In this document: one piece after another, positions 53,941 to 62,505 of the stretch
Position numbering within the stretch: the stretch's first letter is position 1
Layout: the number at the start of each line of letters is the position of its first letter
Origin: Gaiella sp038230035
Lineage (GTDB): Bacteria > Actinomycetota > Thermoleophilia > Gaiellales > Gaiellaceae
Length of the DNA stretch: 64,000 bases
Assembly (NCBI GenBank): GCA_038230035.1
Contig: JBBRNX010000013.1
Coordinates: 1 to 64,000 of the forward strand
Reading direction: 5' to 3'
Made by a program: the position numbers and the translations under genes
Notes under the pieces: generated by a model
Told to the model about the DNA's origin: nothing
Databases searched by the model: none
Seen by the model: only the letters and a program-made list of their open reading frames with translations

Positions 53941-55884
53941 GTGCCGGCGCTCTCGTTGATCCCCCCGGAGGAGTTCCGACGCGTTCGCGGTGCGGACGTC
54001 GACGCCGACACCATGCTTGCCCTCGTCGGTGACATGTGCCGCGCGAACGCGCTCGTCGCGGTCAAGCGGGCCGGTTCGGGGCACCTCGGGTCGAGCTTCA
54101 GCTCGCTCGATCTCTTCATCCACCTGCTCTTCGAGGAGCTGAACGTCGCCGAGCTCGGCTGGGAGCATCCCGATCGCGACGTCTTCTTCTCGTCGAAGGG
54201 TCACGACGTGCCGGGGCTCTATGCGGCGCTCCACGCGCTAGGCGCGATCCCGACGGCGCGACTGCTCCGGCTGCGCCGCTTCGGCGGTCTCGACGGGCAT
54301 CCGGACATCGGCATTCCGGGAATCGAGGCGAACTCCGGCTCGCTCGGGATGGGCATCTCGAAGGGCCGCGGCATCGCGTGGGCCAAGCGCTTCCTCGGCC
54401 GCGGCGGGCGCGTGGTCGTGCTGGTGGGCGATGGCGAACTGCAGGAGGGTCAGAACTTCGAGGCGTTGCAGGCGGCGGTCCATCAGGAGATCTCGGATCT
54501 CTGGGTAATCGTCGACCGCAACGAGCTGCAGTCGGACAAGCCGACCGAGGAGATCCTTGCTTTGGGCGATCTCGAGGCGAAGCTCGGCGCGTTCGGCTGG
54601 CTCGTTGCGACCTGTGATGGGCACAACCATGTTGCGTTGCGCGAGGTGTTTGCCCGGTTCCGTGCCGACGGGGGCCGTCCCAAAGTGCTGATCGCCAACA
54701 CCGTCAAGGGCAAGGGTGTGTCGTTCATGGAGCACCCGCGCGCGCTCGCCGAGGGCGGCGGGACGTACCGGTGGCATGCCGGTGCGCCTGATGACGAGGA
54801 TTTCGCGCGTGCCCATGCGGAGCTCGTCGGACGCGTGGACGGCAGGCTGCGCGGGTTGGGACTGGCGCAACTGAGCTTCGAAGGCGTGCCGCCGCTCGAG
54901 GACGCGCCGGCGGTGTCTCTGCAGGGCGAGCCTGAGAGCGGGGTGGGAGTGCGGGTTCCACGGGTGAGCGACGAGTTCGTGGCCGAGGTCTACGGGCAGA
55001 CGCTGCTCGAGCTCGCAGAGGCGAATCCACAGCTCGTGGTTCTCGATGGCGACCTCGCGTCGGACTGCCGCGTGCGCGCGTTCGAGCTGGCGCATCCGGC
55101 GAGGTTCATCGAGAACGGCATCGCCGAGCAGGACATGGTCTCGATGGCCGGCGGTCTTGCTCGTCAGGGGCTGTTGCCGGTCGTCAACTCCTTCGCCAGC
55201 TTCCTCGCCTCACGCGCGAACGAGCAGATCTACAACAACGCGAGCGAGAAGACGAAGATCGTCTACGCCTGCCACTACGCCGGGCTGATCCCCGCCGGCC
55301 CCGGGAAGTCGCACCAGAGCGTCCGCGACGCCTCGCTCTTCGGCGCGTTGCCGAACTGCGCGGTTGTTCACCCGGGGAACGCCGAAGAGACGCGCGCCGT
55401 CGTGCGCTGGGCTGTGGAGCAGGCGCAGGAGAACGTCGCGATCAGGCTCGCAATCGGGCCGTCGCCGCGGAAGCTCGAGTTCGGGGCTGGCTGGCAGCTC
55501 GAGGTCGGTCGCGGCACCGTCCTCAACGAGGGCAGCGATGCGGTGCTCTTCGCCTACGGCCCCGTGATGCTGCACGAGGCCTTGGTTGCCGCAGAGACGT
55601 TGCGCGCGCGAGGCACCCGCCTCCACGTGGTCGACCTGCCGTGGCTGAACCGCATCGATCCGGCCTGGTTTGCAGCGACCGTCGAGCCGTTCGCGAACGT
55701 CTTCGTGCTGGAGGATCACGCGCCGGTCGGAGCGCTCGGCGATGCGATCCGGCGCGAGCTGGACGGCAGGCAGGTGACCGTCTTCGGTGTCGAAGGCTGG
55801 CCAGCGTGCGGTACCCCGCCGGAGGCGCTCCGCCACCACCGTCTGGACGGCGCATCGCTGGCGGACCGCATCGATGGCCGCTGA
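53941..55884 (+). CDS. Transketolase-like enzyme
   Basis: A 647-residue thiamine-diphosphate enzyme with the N-terminal (about 20-305) and C-terminal halves fused. Key parts are KRAGSGHLGSSFSSLD, SKGHDVPGLYAAL, the ThDP motif GDGELQEGQNFEALQAAVHQ ending in ...IVDRNELQSD, VLDGDLASD and GIAEQDMVSMAGGLARQG, then CHYAGLIPAGPGKSHQ. It moves a two-carbon unit between sugars. A full transketolase inside a glycan locus suggests supply of an unusual sugar (for example a heptulose or branched precursor) rather than a housekeeping role. Start GTG at 53941. Confidence 0.87.
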   Translation: MPALSLIPPEEFRRVRGADVDADTMLALVGDMCRANALVAVKRAGSGHLGSSFSSLDLFIHLLFEELNVAELGWEHPDRDVFFSSKGHDVPGLYAALHALGAIPTARLLRLRRFGGLDGHPDIGIPGIEANSGSLGMGISKGRGIAWAKRFLGRGGRVVVLVGDGELQEGQNFEALQAAVHQEISDLWVIVDRNELQSDKPTEEILALGDLEAKLGAFGWLVATCDGHNHVALREVFARFRADGGRPKVLIANTVKGKGVSFMEHPRALAEGGGTYRWHAGAPDDEDFARAHAELVGRVDGRLRGLGLAQLSFEGVPPLEDAPAVSLQGEPESGVGVRVPRVSDEFVAEVYGQTLLELAEANPQLVVLDGDLASDCRVRAFELAHPARFIENGIAEQDMVSMAGGLARQGLLPVVNSFASFLASRANEQIYNNASEKTKIVYACHYAGLIPAGPGKSHQSVRDASLFGALPNCAVVHPGNAEETRAVVRWAVEQAQENVAIRLAIGPSPRKLEFGAGWQLEVGRGTVLNEGSDAVLFAYGPVMLHEALVAAETLRARGTRLHVVDLPWLNRIDPAWFAATVEPFANVFVLEDHAPVGALGDAIRRELDGRQVTVFGVEGWPACGTPPEALRHHRLDGASLADRIDGR

Positions 55885-56244
55885 TCAGGCCGGTGGGCTA
55901 GGAGCGTCCTCGACCGACCGGGTGCAGTGGAAGCACACTCGCGCGGCGACGGGTATCGGCTGGAGGCAGAACACGCAGTCTCGGACCTCGCTGGTGCTGC
56001 GTTGGGACCAGCGGAGCGCGAGAACGGCCACGACGACGACCGCCGGGAGTGTGATCGCGGCCGACGTCGCGTAGCGCCCGTAGAAGCTCTCGAGTTCGCC
56101 GTCCCAAGCCCAATTCACCAGCAGTTGGACGACGCTGCTGATTACGGCGACCAGTGTGTACCCGACCGCGATCGCCACAGCCAACTCGACTACGGCCTGG
56201 CGGCGACTGGCGCTTGCCCGTGTTCTGGACATCCTGCAGCACAT
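55885..56244 (-). CDS. Small membrane protein with C-terminal zinc ribbon
   Basis: About 119 residues with two hydrophobic helices (VVELAVAIAVGYTLVAVISS and ATSAAITLPAVVVVAVLALR) and a C-terminal CVFC-x9-CFHC motif (DCVFCLQPIPVAARVCFHC), i.e. two CxxC pairs of a zinc ribbon. The layout is like the tail of actinobacterial MscL-type proteins, but the channel family signature is not clear. ATG at 56244 or 56232. It converges with the transketolase gene (adjoining ends) and diverges from the next gene across 60 bases. Function unknown. Confidence 0.6.
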   Translation of the reverse strand: MCCRMSRTRASASRRQAVVELAVAIAVGYTLVAVISSVVQLLVNWAWDGELESFYGRYATSAAITLPAVVVVAVLALRWSQRSTSEVRDCVFCLQPIPVAARVCFHCTRSVEDAPSPPA

Positions 56245-56304
56245 CTTCTGCTTTCTCGCGGCCGGTGTGGTGCCAGCGACGACCGCCTCATCTAACCTGC
56301 CGCC

Positions 56305-57669
56305 GTGACGCGAGCGAGCACGACCAACCCTGTGTGGCTCGTTCTGCCCGACCCGCTTTCGACGCGGATCTTCTTCGACTGCGGGATTGTCGAACGGTTG
56401 CGCGCGCGGCTTGGCGACCGGCTCCACGTCGTATTTCTCATGCCGCGGGCCGACGTCGCCGGCTGGAGCGACCGACTGGCCGGCGTCCCGGTCACCTACC
56501 GCGAGGAACTGTTCCCCGCGCGTGCTGGAGTCTGGCGGCGGGTCGACCGCTGGCTCGATCGGCGGATCGGCTTCTACCCGCTCGCCTTAAGAGTCAGCTT
56601 GCGGCACGGCTTCCACCGCGAGCGGATGCGGCCCGGGCACCGCAACACCTTCCTCGACCCGACGAAAGCCGGGCCGCTGCCGCGGTGGGACTGGATCGAG
56701 AAGCTGATGCTGCGCTGGCACTACGGTACCCTGCGCTACCTGCCGCGCACGCTCACCGAACGCCTGCGGCGGGAGCGCCCGGCGATCGTGATGAGCAACA
56801 TCCAGATGCAGGTCGACGTTCCCCTGATCGTCGCTGCGAAGCGGCTCGGCTTGCCGCTTGTCGGCTACATCGCGAGCTGGGACCACACTGTCGGCAAAGG
56901 CGTGATCTGGCCGGGGATGGCCCGCTACCTCGTCCAGAATGACGTGATGCGAGACGACCTCGAGCGATATCACGGCATCGGGCTAGAACGGGTCGTCGTA
57001 ACAGGCTGGCCCCAGACCGACGTCTTCAAACGGCGGCGGCCGCGCGCCGACTACGACGCGCTCCTCGAGACCTTCGGGCTCGATCCCGCGCGGCCTGTTG
57101 TCCTCGTGATGGGAAACACGCCGACCAACGCACCGTTCGAGCCGCGGTTCGTCGAGCGACTGGTGGGCTGGTGGCTGACCGGGCCAAACGAGCACTTCCA
57201 GTTCCTCTTCCGGCCGCACCCGCGCGACTCGGCGTGGCGCCAGCGCTTCGCGGTGGCGTCCGGTCAGGCGGGCGCATACGTGCAATCGCCGAGCTACACG
57301 GACATCGACGATCTCGCTCTGCTCCTCCAACACGGCGCGTGCGTTGTCTCGAACGCGGGGACGATCCTCCTCGACAGCCTCGTCAACGATCGGCCCGCGG
57401 TGTGCGTGCTCTACGACGAGGGCGCGCCGCCCGGCGAGACCTGGGCGATCAACAACGTAGGCGGTGAGCACTACCGGCAGCTCGTCGAGTCGGAGGCCTT
57501 CTATCGCGCGTGGAGCTTCGACGAGGTGACGTCTGCGATCGAGCGGGCGCTCGCCCATCCTGCGGAGCTCGCGGCCGAGCGTGCACGTGTCACGCGCGAG
57601 CTCGTCGGCGAGGTCGACGGTCTGGCGGCCGATCGCGTCGCGGATGCGATTGTCGCGGGAGTGGCGTGA
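56305..57669 (+). CDS. GT-B glycosyltransferase / CDP-glycerol transferase-like
   Basis: A 454-residue protein. The C-terminal donor half has FLFRPHPRDSAWRQRFA and CVVSNAGTILLDSLVNDRPA, the S.GS....E/D..P pattern of GT-B enzymes like CDP-glycerol glycerophosphotransferases. The N-terminal half has LPDPLSTRIFFDCGIVERL and IASWDHTVGKGVI. It could transfer glycerol phosphate or a sugar to the glycan. GTG at 56305. It starts the last operon of the locus; its stop overlaps the polymerase start. Confidence 0.72.
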   Translation: MTRASTTNPVWLVLPDPLSTRIFFDCGIVERLRARLGDRLHVVFLMPRADVAGWSDRLAGVPVTYREELFPARAGVWRRVDRWLDRRIGFYPLALRVSLRHGFHRERMRPGHRNTFLDPTKAGPLPRWDWIEKLMLRWHYGTLRYLPRTLTERLRRERPAIVMSNIQMQVDVPLIVAAKRLGLPLVGYIASWDHTVGKGVIWPGMARYLVQNDVMRDDLERYHGIGLERVVVTGWPQTDVFKRRRPRADYDALLETFGLDPARPVVLVMGNTPTNAPFEPRFVERLVGWWLTGPNEHFQFLFRPHPRDSAWRQRFAVASGQAGAYVQSPSYTDIDDLALLLQHGACVVSNAGTILLDSLVNDRPAVCVLYDEGAPPGETWAINNVGGEHYRQLVESEAFYRAWSFDEVTSAIERALAHPAELAAERARVTRELVGEVDGLAADRVADAIVAGVA

Positions 57670-58997
57670 GCAGACGGCCGTCGCTGACGGAGGCACTGTC
57701 CTTCGCGACCGTCTTCACAGTCACGTTCGCGAAGATCCACTGGTCGCTCGCCGGCGACCTGTCGCTCTCCGACGTGCTCACCGCAGGGTTCCTCGTCGCG
57801 TTCGTGATCAGGCGCTTCGAGCGCTCCGACGGGCGCTTCGCCAGGCCCGCCGCCGTGACGTTCGGGTTCTTCATCGGCTTCCTGCTCGTCTACCTCATCG
57901 GCTTTTTCAACCTCGGCACGACAGAGGCGCTCGACCAGTGGGCAAAGGGGATGATCAAGTTCCTCCTCCACTTCCTGTTCCTCGCCGCAGCAGTTGCGCT
58001 CGTGATCCGTCGCGGCGAGCGCTTCTACTGGCAGACGCTCTGGGTCTTCTTCGCGGGGATCACGGCGAACGCGCTGTACGGCCTCGCGCAACTCGGCGAC
58101 GCGTTCGCAACAAACGGGAACCTCGACGCGACCGTCCTGTCGCCGCTTACCGGCGGGGCGAGTCAGATCAACATCTACGGCGCTGTCCAGGGACAGAGCG
58201 TCTACAGGCCGAATGCGCTCACCGGCGACCCGAACCATCTCGCGATCGAGCTGACCGTCCCGCTGCTCGTGCTGTTGCCGGTGTACCTGCGGCTCGACAA
58301 CGGCGACCGCTGGCGAAATCGTTTGATGCTCGTGCTCGCGTTCCTCTTCGTGATGGAGCTCTCGACGCTGTCACGCAGCGGGCTGTTCGGGCTTGCTGCC
58401 GGCTTCCTCGTCCTGCTCATCCCGTACCGCCGCCATCTCTTCTCGCTGCGGCTTCTCGTGCCCCTCGCAGGAGTGGCGTGCTTCCTGCTCATCGTTGTCG
58501 CCTGGCGCGCGCATTTCTTCTCGGCGGTGCTGCACTCGCGCGTGCAGACCGGTGACAACGGCACGAACACTCACCTCGCCGTCTACTCGTTCATCCCGGA
58601 GATCCTTCGCCTGCACCCGCTCTTCGGCCTGGGTCTGAACAACTTCTCCGTCTACTACGAGTTCATCACCGGCCGGACGAACTTCGGGCCCCACTCGTTC
58701 TACGTGTCGCTCGTCGTCGAGACGGGGCTGGTCGGGTCGGCGCTCTTCGCGGTCTTTGCCTGGTATCTCTTCCGCCGGCTGCAGAGCGCGAGGGCGATTG
58801 GCCGCTCGCTCCAGGCGCTGCACGATCCGTTCGCCGCTCGGCTGCGTCCGCTCGCGTGGGGGCTGACTGCCGCGCTCGTCTCGACGCTCGCGGCAAACGC
58901 GTTCTACCTGACGATCTCGTTCTACTACTTCTTCGTCTTCGTGTTGCTGATCGTGGCCGCACCGTCCGTCTTCGCCCACCGTCTTGCCGCGCGATGA
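57666..58997 (+). CDS. O-antigen polymerase/ligase (Wzy/WaaL-like)
   Basis: A 443-residue protein with about 11 helices. A large extracytoplasmic loop near the end (GLGLNNFSVYYEFITGRTNF, then GPHSFYVSLVVETGLVGSAL) carries the conserved H.....E.G..G of the O-antigen ligase/polymerase family. It would link repeat units or transfer the finished glycan to its acceptor outside the membrane. GTG at 57666 overlaps the previous stop (GTGA), and its own stop overlaps the GT4 start (ATGA). Confidence 0.85.
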   Translation: MSRRPSLTEALSFATVFTVTFAKIHWSLAGDLSLSDVLTAGFLVAFVIRRFERSDGRFARPAAVTFGFFIGFLLVYLIGFFNLGTTEALDQWAKGMIKFLLHFLFLAAAVALVIRRGERFYWQTLWVFFAGITANALYGLAQLGDAFATNGNLDATVLSPLTGGASQINIYGAVQGQSVYRPNALTGDPNHLAIELTVPLLVLLPVYLRLDNGDRWRNRLMLVLAFLFVMELSTLSRSGLFGLAAGFLVLLIPYRRHLFSLRLLVPLAGVACFLLIVVAWRAHFFSAVLHSRVQTGDNGTNTHLAVYSFIPEILRLHPLFGLGLNNFSVYYEFITGRTNFGPHSFYVSLVVETGLVGSALFAVFAWYLFRRLQSARAIGRSLQALHDPFAARLRPLAWGLTAALVSTLAANAFYLTISFYYFFVFVLLIVAAPSVFAHRLAAR

Positions 58998-60013
58998 AGG
59001 TGGTCGTCCTGGCGACGTCGTATCCACGCCAGCCGGCCGACCCGTCGGGTGCCTTCGTGCGTGACGCGGTCGAGCATCTTCGGGCGCGCGGTATCGACGT
59101 CGAGGTCGTTTCGCCGGCGTCGTTCAAGCATTTCGGGATCGCCTACGGCTATGGAGTCGTCGGCAATCTCCGGCGGGCGCCGTGGAAGATCCCGTTGCTA
59201 CCGCTGTTTCTGCTGGCCTTCGCGCGAGCTGCCCGGAAGGCCGCGAGAGGCGCCGACCTCGTCCATGCGCACTGGCTTCCCTCTGGCTTCGCGGCTCTGG
59301 CGACCGGAAAGCCGTTCGTCGTCCAGCTCTGGGGGACCGACGTCGAGCTGGCTCGGCGTGCGCGCTGGCTCTTCCGGCCGATCCTGCGACGTGCTCGCGC
59401 CACGGTGTGCGCATCGACCGCGTTGGCTGCTGATGCGCGCGCGTTGGGCGCACGTCGGGTGGAGGTCATTCCGAGTGGGATCGAGTTACCTGCCGCGGTA
59501 GGCTCGCCCGAGGATCCGCCCCACGCCTTGTACGTCGGGCGGCTCTCGGAGGAGAAGGGAATCCTCGAGCTCGTGGAGGCAGCACGCGGCTTGCCGCTCG
59601 TCGTCGTCGGCGATGGCCCGCTCCGCGCGCAGCTGCCACAGGCGCTCGGGTTCGTTCCACCGGCCGAAGTCGGTGGGTACCTCCAGCGTGCAGCCGTTGT
59701 CGTCTGCCCTTCGCGGCGGGAGGGATACGGCGTCGTCGCGCGTGAGGCGATGGCGTACGGTCGTCCCGTGATCGCGACATCGGTGGGAGGACTTCCCGAT
59801 GCGGTCATCGACGACGAGACCGGGCTGGTCGTGCCGCCGCGGGACGTCGCCGCGCTCCGGTCCGCACTCGAGCGGCTGCTCGGCGATGCCGACCTCCGCG
59901 CAGGGCTCGGGACGGCCGCCAGGCGTTTCGCCGAGGAGCGTCTCGGCTTCGACGTCGCCGCGACAGCGACGATCTCCCTCTACGAGGACGTGGTGCGGAG
60001 GCGCGACGCGTGA
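58994..60013 (+). CDS. Glycosyltransferase family 4
   Basis: A 339-residue GT-B enzyme. It begins KVVVLATSYPRQPADPSGAF, contains FVVQLWGTDVELARRARW, and has the donor site GRLSEEKGILELVEAARGLP followed by CPSRREGYGVVAREAMAYGR and GGLPDAV (E.......G.P). It adds a sugar from a nucleotide donor in the cytoplasm. It is flanked by 4-base overlaps with the polymerase and the GT-C gene, so translation is coupled. Confidence 0.88.
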   Translation: MKVVVLATSYPRQPADPSGAFVRDAVEHLRARGIDVEVVSPASFKHFGIAYGYGVVGNLRRAPWKIPLLPLFLLAFARAARKAARGADLVHAHWLPSGFAALATGKPFVVQLWGTDVELARRARWLFRPILRRARATVCASTALAADARALGARRVEVIPSGIELPAAVGSPEDPPHALYVGRLSEEKGILELVEAARGLPLVVVGDGPLRAQLPQALGFVPPAEVGGYLQRAAVVVCPSRREGYGVVAREAMAYGRPVIATSVGGLPDAVIDDETGLVVPPRDVAALRSALERLLGDADLRAGLGTAARRFAEERLGFDVAATATISLYEDVVRRRDA

Positions 60014-61620
60014 GAGCACTCTGGCGGCGAGTCGAGCCGTGGGTGGCGACGAAGTGGGCGGCGCTCGCTCTGGTCATCGCCGGGCTGGCCGTCTACCGGA
60101 TCGACGCGGTCGGCTGGCCGTTCGAGCGTGGACGGGACGCGTGGGACTACATGACGTACTACCTGTCGTTCTTCGACGCTCACACGCCGTTCACCGAGGT
60201 GATGCTCTTCAGGACGCCGGTCACGCCGTTCGTGCTCGGGATCCCGCTCAGCATCGGCGGCGCGACAGCCCTCGAGGCGGCGATGGCGCTGCTCTACGCG
60301 CTGACCGTGCTGCTCTGGGCGTGGGCGGCACTGAGCTATTCGCGGCTCGCAGCCGTGCTCGTCGCCTTCGTGTTCCTGCTCTCGCCAGGTCTCGCGGTGC
60401 CGTTCCACGAGGCCTCCAGCGACGCCGTGGCGACGTTTGCGTTCGCCGTCGTCGCTTTCGGCGTGGTTCGCACAGGGTTCCGGCCTAGTGCGGCGCGCTT
60501 CGCAGCGCTCGGGGCTGGTGCAGCCGTCGTCGCGTTGACCCGCCCGGCGTACGTGGTGCTGGTTGCCGGCTGCCTGATCCCGCTCTGCCTGCGCGCCGCG
60601 TGGCGCTCGCGGCTCGTCTGGGGCGCGGCGTACCTTGGCGTCGCCCTCATGCTCCTCGGCGGCTGGGCGGTGTTCAACGACCTTCGCTACGGCGACCTGA
60701 CGATCTCTCGGCTGAGCGTCGCGGCGAAGCCGCCGAGCATCGTTCCCGATGCCGGGCCGGCGACCAAGACGCTGACCGGCATCGTGCGGCGTGACGTCCT
60801 CTCGCTGCCACCGTACCGCCGTCTCCACGTCAGTCTGGCCACATATTTCGACAATCCACCCGAGTACGAGTGGATCAGGCTGCTCGGGATCGCCGATCGG
60901 AACGGAGGGATCGGCAGCGATTTCGACCTTCTCCGTCGTACCTCGGCCGAAGCCGACGCGTCGAGCTCGCCGCCCTTGCCGACCACCGAGGACACAGGTC
61001 CGCAGCGAAGCCATCTGTCGTCGGTCGTGCGCTCGATGTGGTGGTTCGCAAGCCGGCCGGCAAATCGCGACCAGACCCATCTGAAGCCTGCGGTATGGCC
61101 GATCCCGGGGCCGGTGATCGTCAAGGGCGGGAAGGCTCGCCCGAACCCGGAAGCGCTGCCCCCCTCCCGCGAGGCGATCACGTTCGGCTTCCTGCCGTGC
61201 GCGTCGAACGAGATCGCGCGCTGCATCCTGACCCACCCGTCGACGGCGTACTCCGACCCTGCTCAGGCGCGCCGTTACGCCGAGGTGACCCGTGAGGTCA
61301 GCCGCTGGGACAGGAAGCTCGGAACGGGTCGCCCGAATCGCTGGTTCGCAATCCAGCTCGATCGACTGACTCGCTACTTCCCACCGCCGTGGCTGTGGTT
61401 TGCCGTCGGAGTCGTGGCTCTCGGATGGCGGCGGACTCGCGGTGGTGGTGTGCTCGTGGCGCTCGTGGGGTTGGCGGGAATAGTGCTGCTCGCGCACGCA
61501 TGGGCGATCGGCTGGCTACCCGCGTTCGGCTACCCCGTGCTCCCAGCGGTCGTGTTTGCCGCGATCTGCGCCGTTGTCGGCGCGCGGCGCGCGGCGGGGA
61601 GCGTCGAGGGCGGCGGCTAG
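60010..61620 (+). CDS. Single-unit GT-C-like glycosyltransferase
   Basis: A 536-residue relative of each half of the fused protein at 48100-51279: GRDAWDYMTYYLSFFDAHTP then EVMLFRTPVTPFVLGIPL, and the closing YFPPPWLWFAVGVVAL. About ten helices. The middle soluble part differs and lacks the IVSPANGPAS segment. It should act outside the membrane on lipid-linked sugars. GTG at 60010 overlaps the GT4 stop. The permease gene follows after nine bases. Confidence 0.78.
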   Translation: MRALWRRVEPWVATKWAALALVIAGLAVYRIDAVGWPFERGRDAWDYMTYYLSFFDAHTPFTEVMLFRTPVTPFVLGIPLSIGGATALEAAMALLYALTVLLWAWAALSYSRLAAVLVAFVFLLSPGLAVPFHEASSDAVATFAFAVVAFGVVRTGFRPSAARFAALGAGAAVVALTRPAYVVLVAGCLIPLCLRAAWRSRLVWGAAYLGVALMLLGGWAVFNDLRYGDLTISRLSVAAKPPSIVPDAGPATKTLTGIVRRDVLSLPPYRRLHVSLATYFDNPPEYEWIRLLGIADRNGGIGSDFDLLRRTSAEADASSSPPLPTTEDTGPQRSHLSSVVRSMWWFASRPANRDQTHLKPAVWPIPGPVIVKGGKARPNPEALPPSREAITFGFLPCASNEIARCILTHPSTAYSDPAQARRYAEVTREVSRWDRKLGTGRPNRWFAIQLDRLTRYFPPPWLWFAVGVVALGWRRTRGGGVLVALVGLAGIVLLAHAWAIGWLPAFGYPVLPAVVFAAICAVVGARRAAGSVEGGG

Positions 61621-61629
61621 CATCTCGGG

Positions 61630-62505
61630 GTGGCTGCGGGCGCCGAGCAACTGAGCGAGCGGTCGGCCCAACCGCCGGAGTCGTCGCGGGTCACGGTGAT
61701 CCGCCCGTCGAGTCGCTGGCCGAGACTCGACGTCTCGGAGCTTTGGCACTACCGCGAGCTTCTCGGGACGTTCGTCTGGCGTGACATCAAGGTGCGCTAC
61801 AAGCAGAGCGCTATTGGCGTCGCCTGGGCGGTGCTCGTACCTGTCTTCACGGCAGCCGTCTACATCGTCATCCTCGGTCGTTTCGCGAAGCTCCCGCGCG
61901 CGACGCTCCCTTACCCGATCCTGGTCTTCTCCGGGTTGCTTCCGATGCAGTACTTCACGTCGTCGCTAACCGGTTCGAGCATGAGCATTGTGGCGGGGGT
62001 GAACCTTGTGACGAAGGTCTATTTCCCGCGGGTGTTGTTGCCGCTCGGGGCGGTGATCGTTCCCATCGTCGACTTCGTCTTCGGCTTCATCGTGCTGCTC
62101 GTGCTCATGGGGTGGTATGGGACATGGCCGGGCGGCCCTGTCATCGTGCTTGCGCCCCTCTTCCTCGCTGTCGCGTTCATCACCGCGCTGGGCATCGGTC
62201 TCTTCCTGTCTGCCGTCAACGTGCGATATCGCGACGTCCCCTACGCGATCCCGGTGTTCGTCCAGGTGTTGCCGTTCCTTTCCGGCGTCCTCTTCGACGT
62301 CAACCACATTCGGGAGAAATGGCAGTGGATTCTGGCGTTTAACCCGATGACGGCTGTGATCACCGGTTGGCGGTGGGCGCTTCTGAATGGACCAACGCCC
62401 AACCTTGCGAGGACTGCGCTCGGCTTCGCCGTCGCGTTGGTGCTCTTTCTCGGCGGGCTGGCGTTCTTCCGCTCGACGGAGCCGCGATTCGCGGACACGC
62501 TCTAG
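61630..62505 (+). CDS. wzm: Polysaccharide export ABC permease (Wzm)
   Basis: A 291-residue ABC-2 permease with an N-terminal amphipathic part (LDVSELWHYRELLGTFVWRD, then IKVRYKQSAIGVAWAVLVP) and six helices. The KVYFPRVLLPLGAVIVPIVD and NVRYRDVPYAIPVFVQVLPF segments are typical of Wzm/TagG proteins. It forms the channel that carries the lipid-linked glycan across the membrane, driven by the next gene's product. GTG at 61630; its last base is shared with the ATPase start (TAGTG overlap). Confidence 0.92.
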   Translation: MAAGAEQLSERSAQPPESSRVTVIRPSSRWPRLDVSELWHYRELLGTFVWRDIKVRYKQSAIGVAWAVLVPVFTAAVYIVILGRFAKLPRATLPYPILVFSGLLPMQYFTSSLTGSSMSIVAGVNLVTKVYFPRVLLPLGAVIVPIVDFVFGFIVLLVLMGWYGTWPGGPVIVLAPLFLAVAFITALGIGLFLSAVNVRYRDVPYAIPVFVQVLPFLSGVLFDVNHIREKWQWILAFNPMTAVITGWRWALLNGPTPNLARTALGFAVALVLFLGGLAFFRSTEPRFADTL

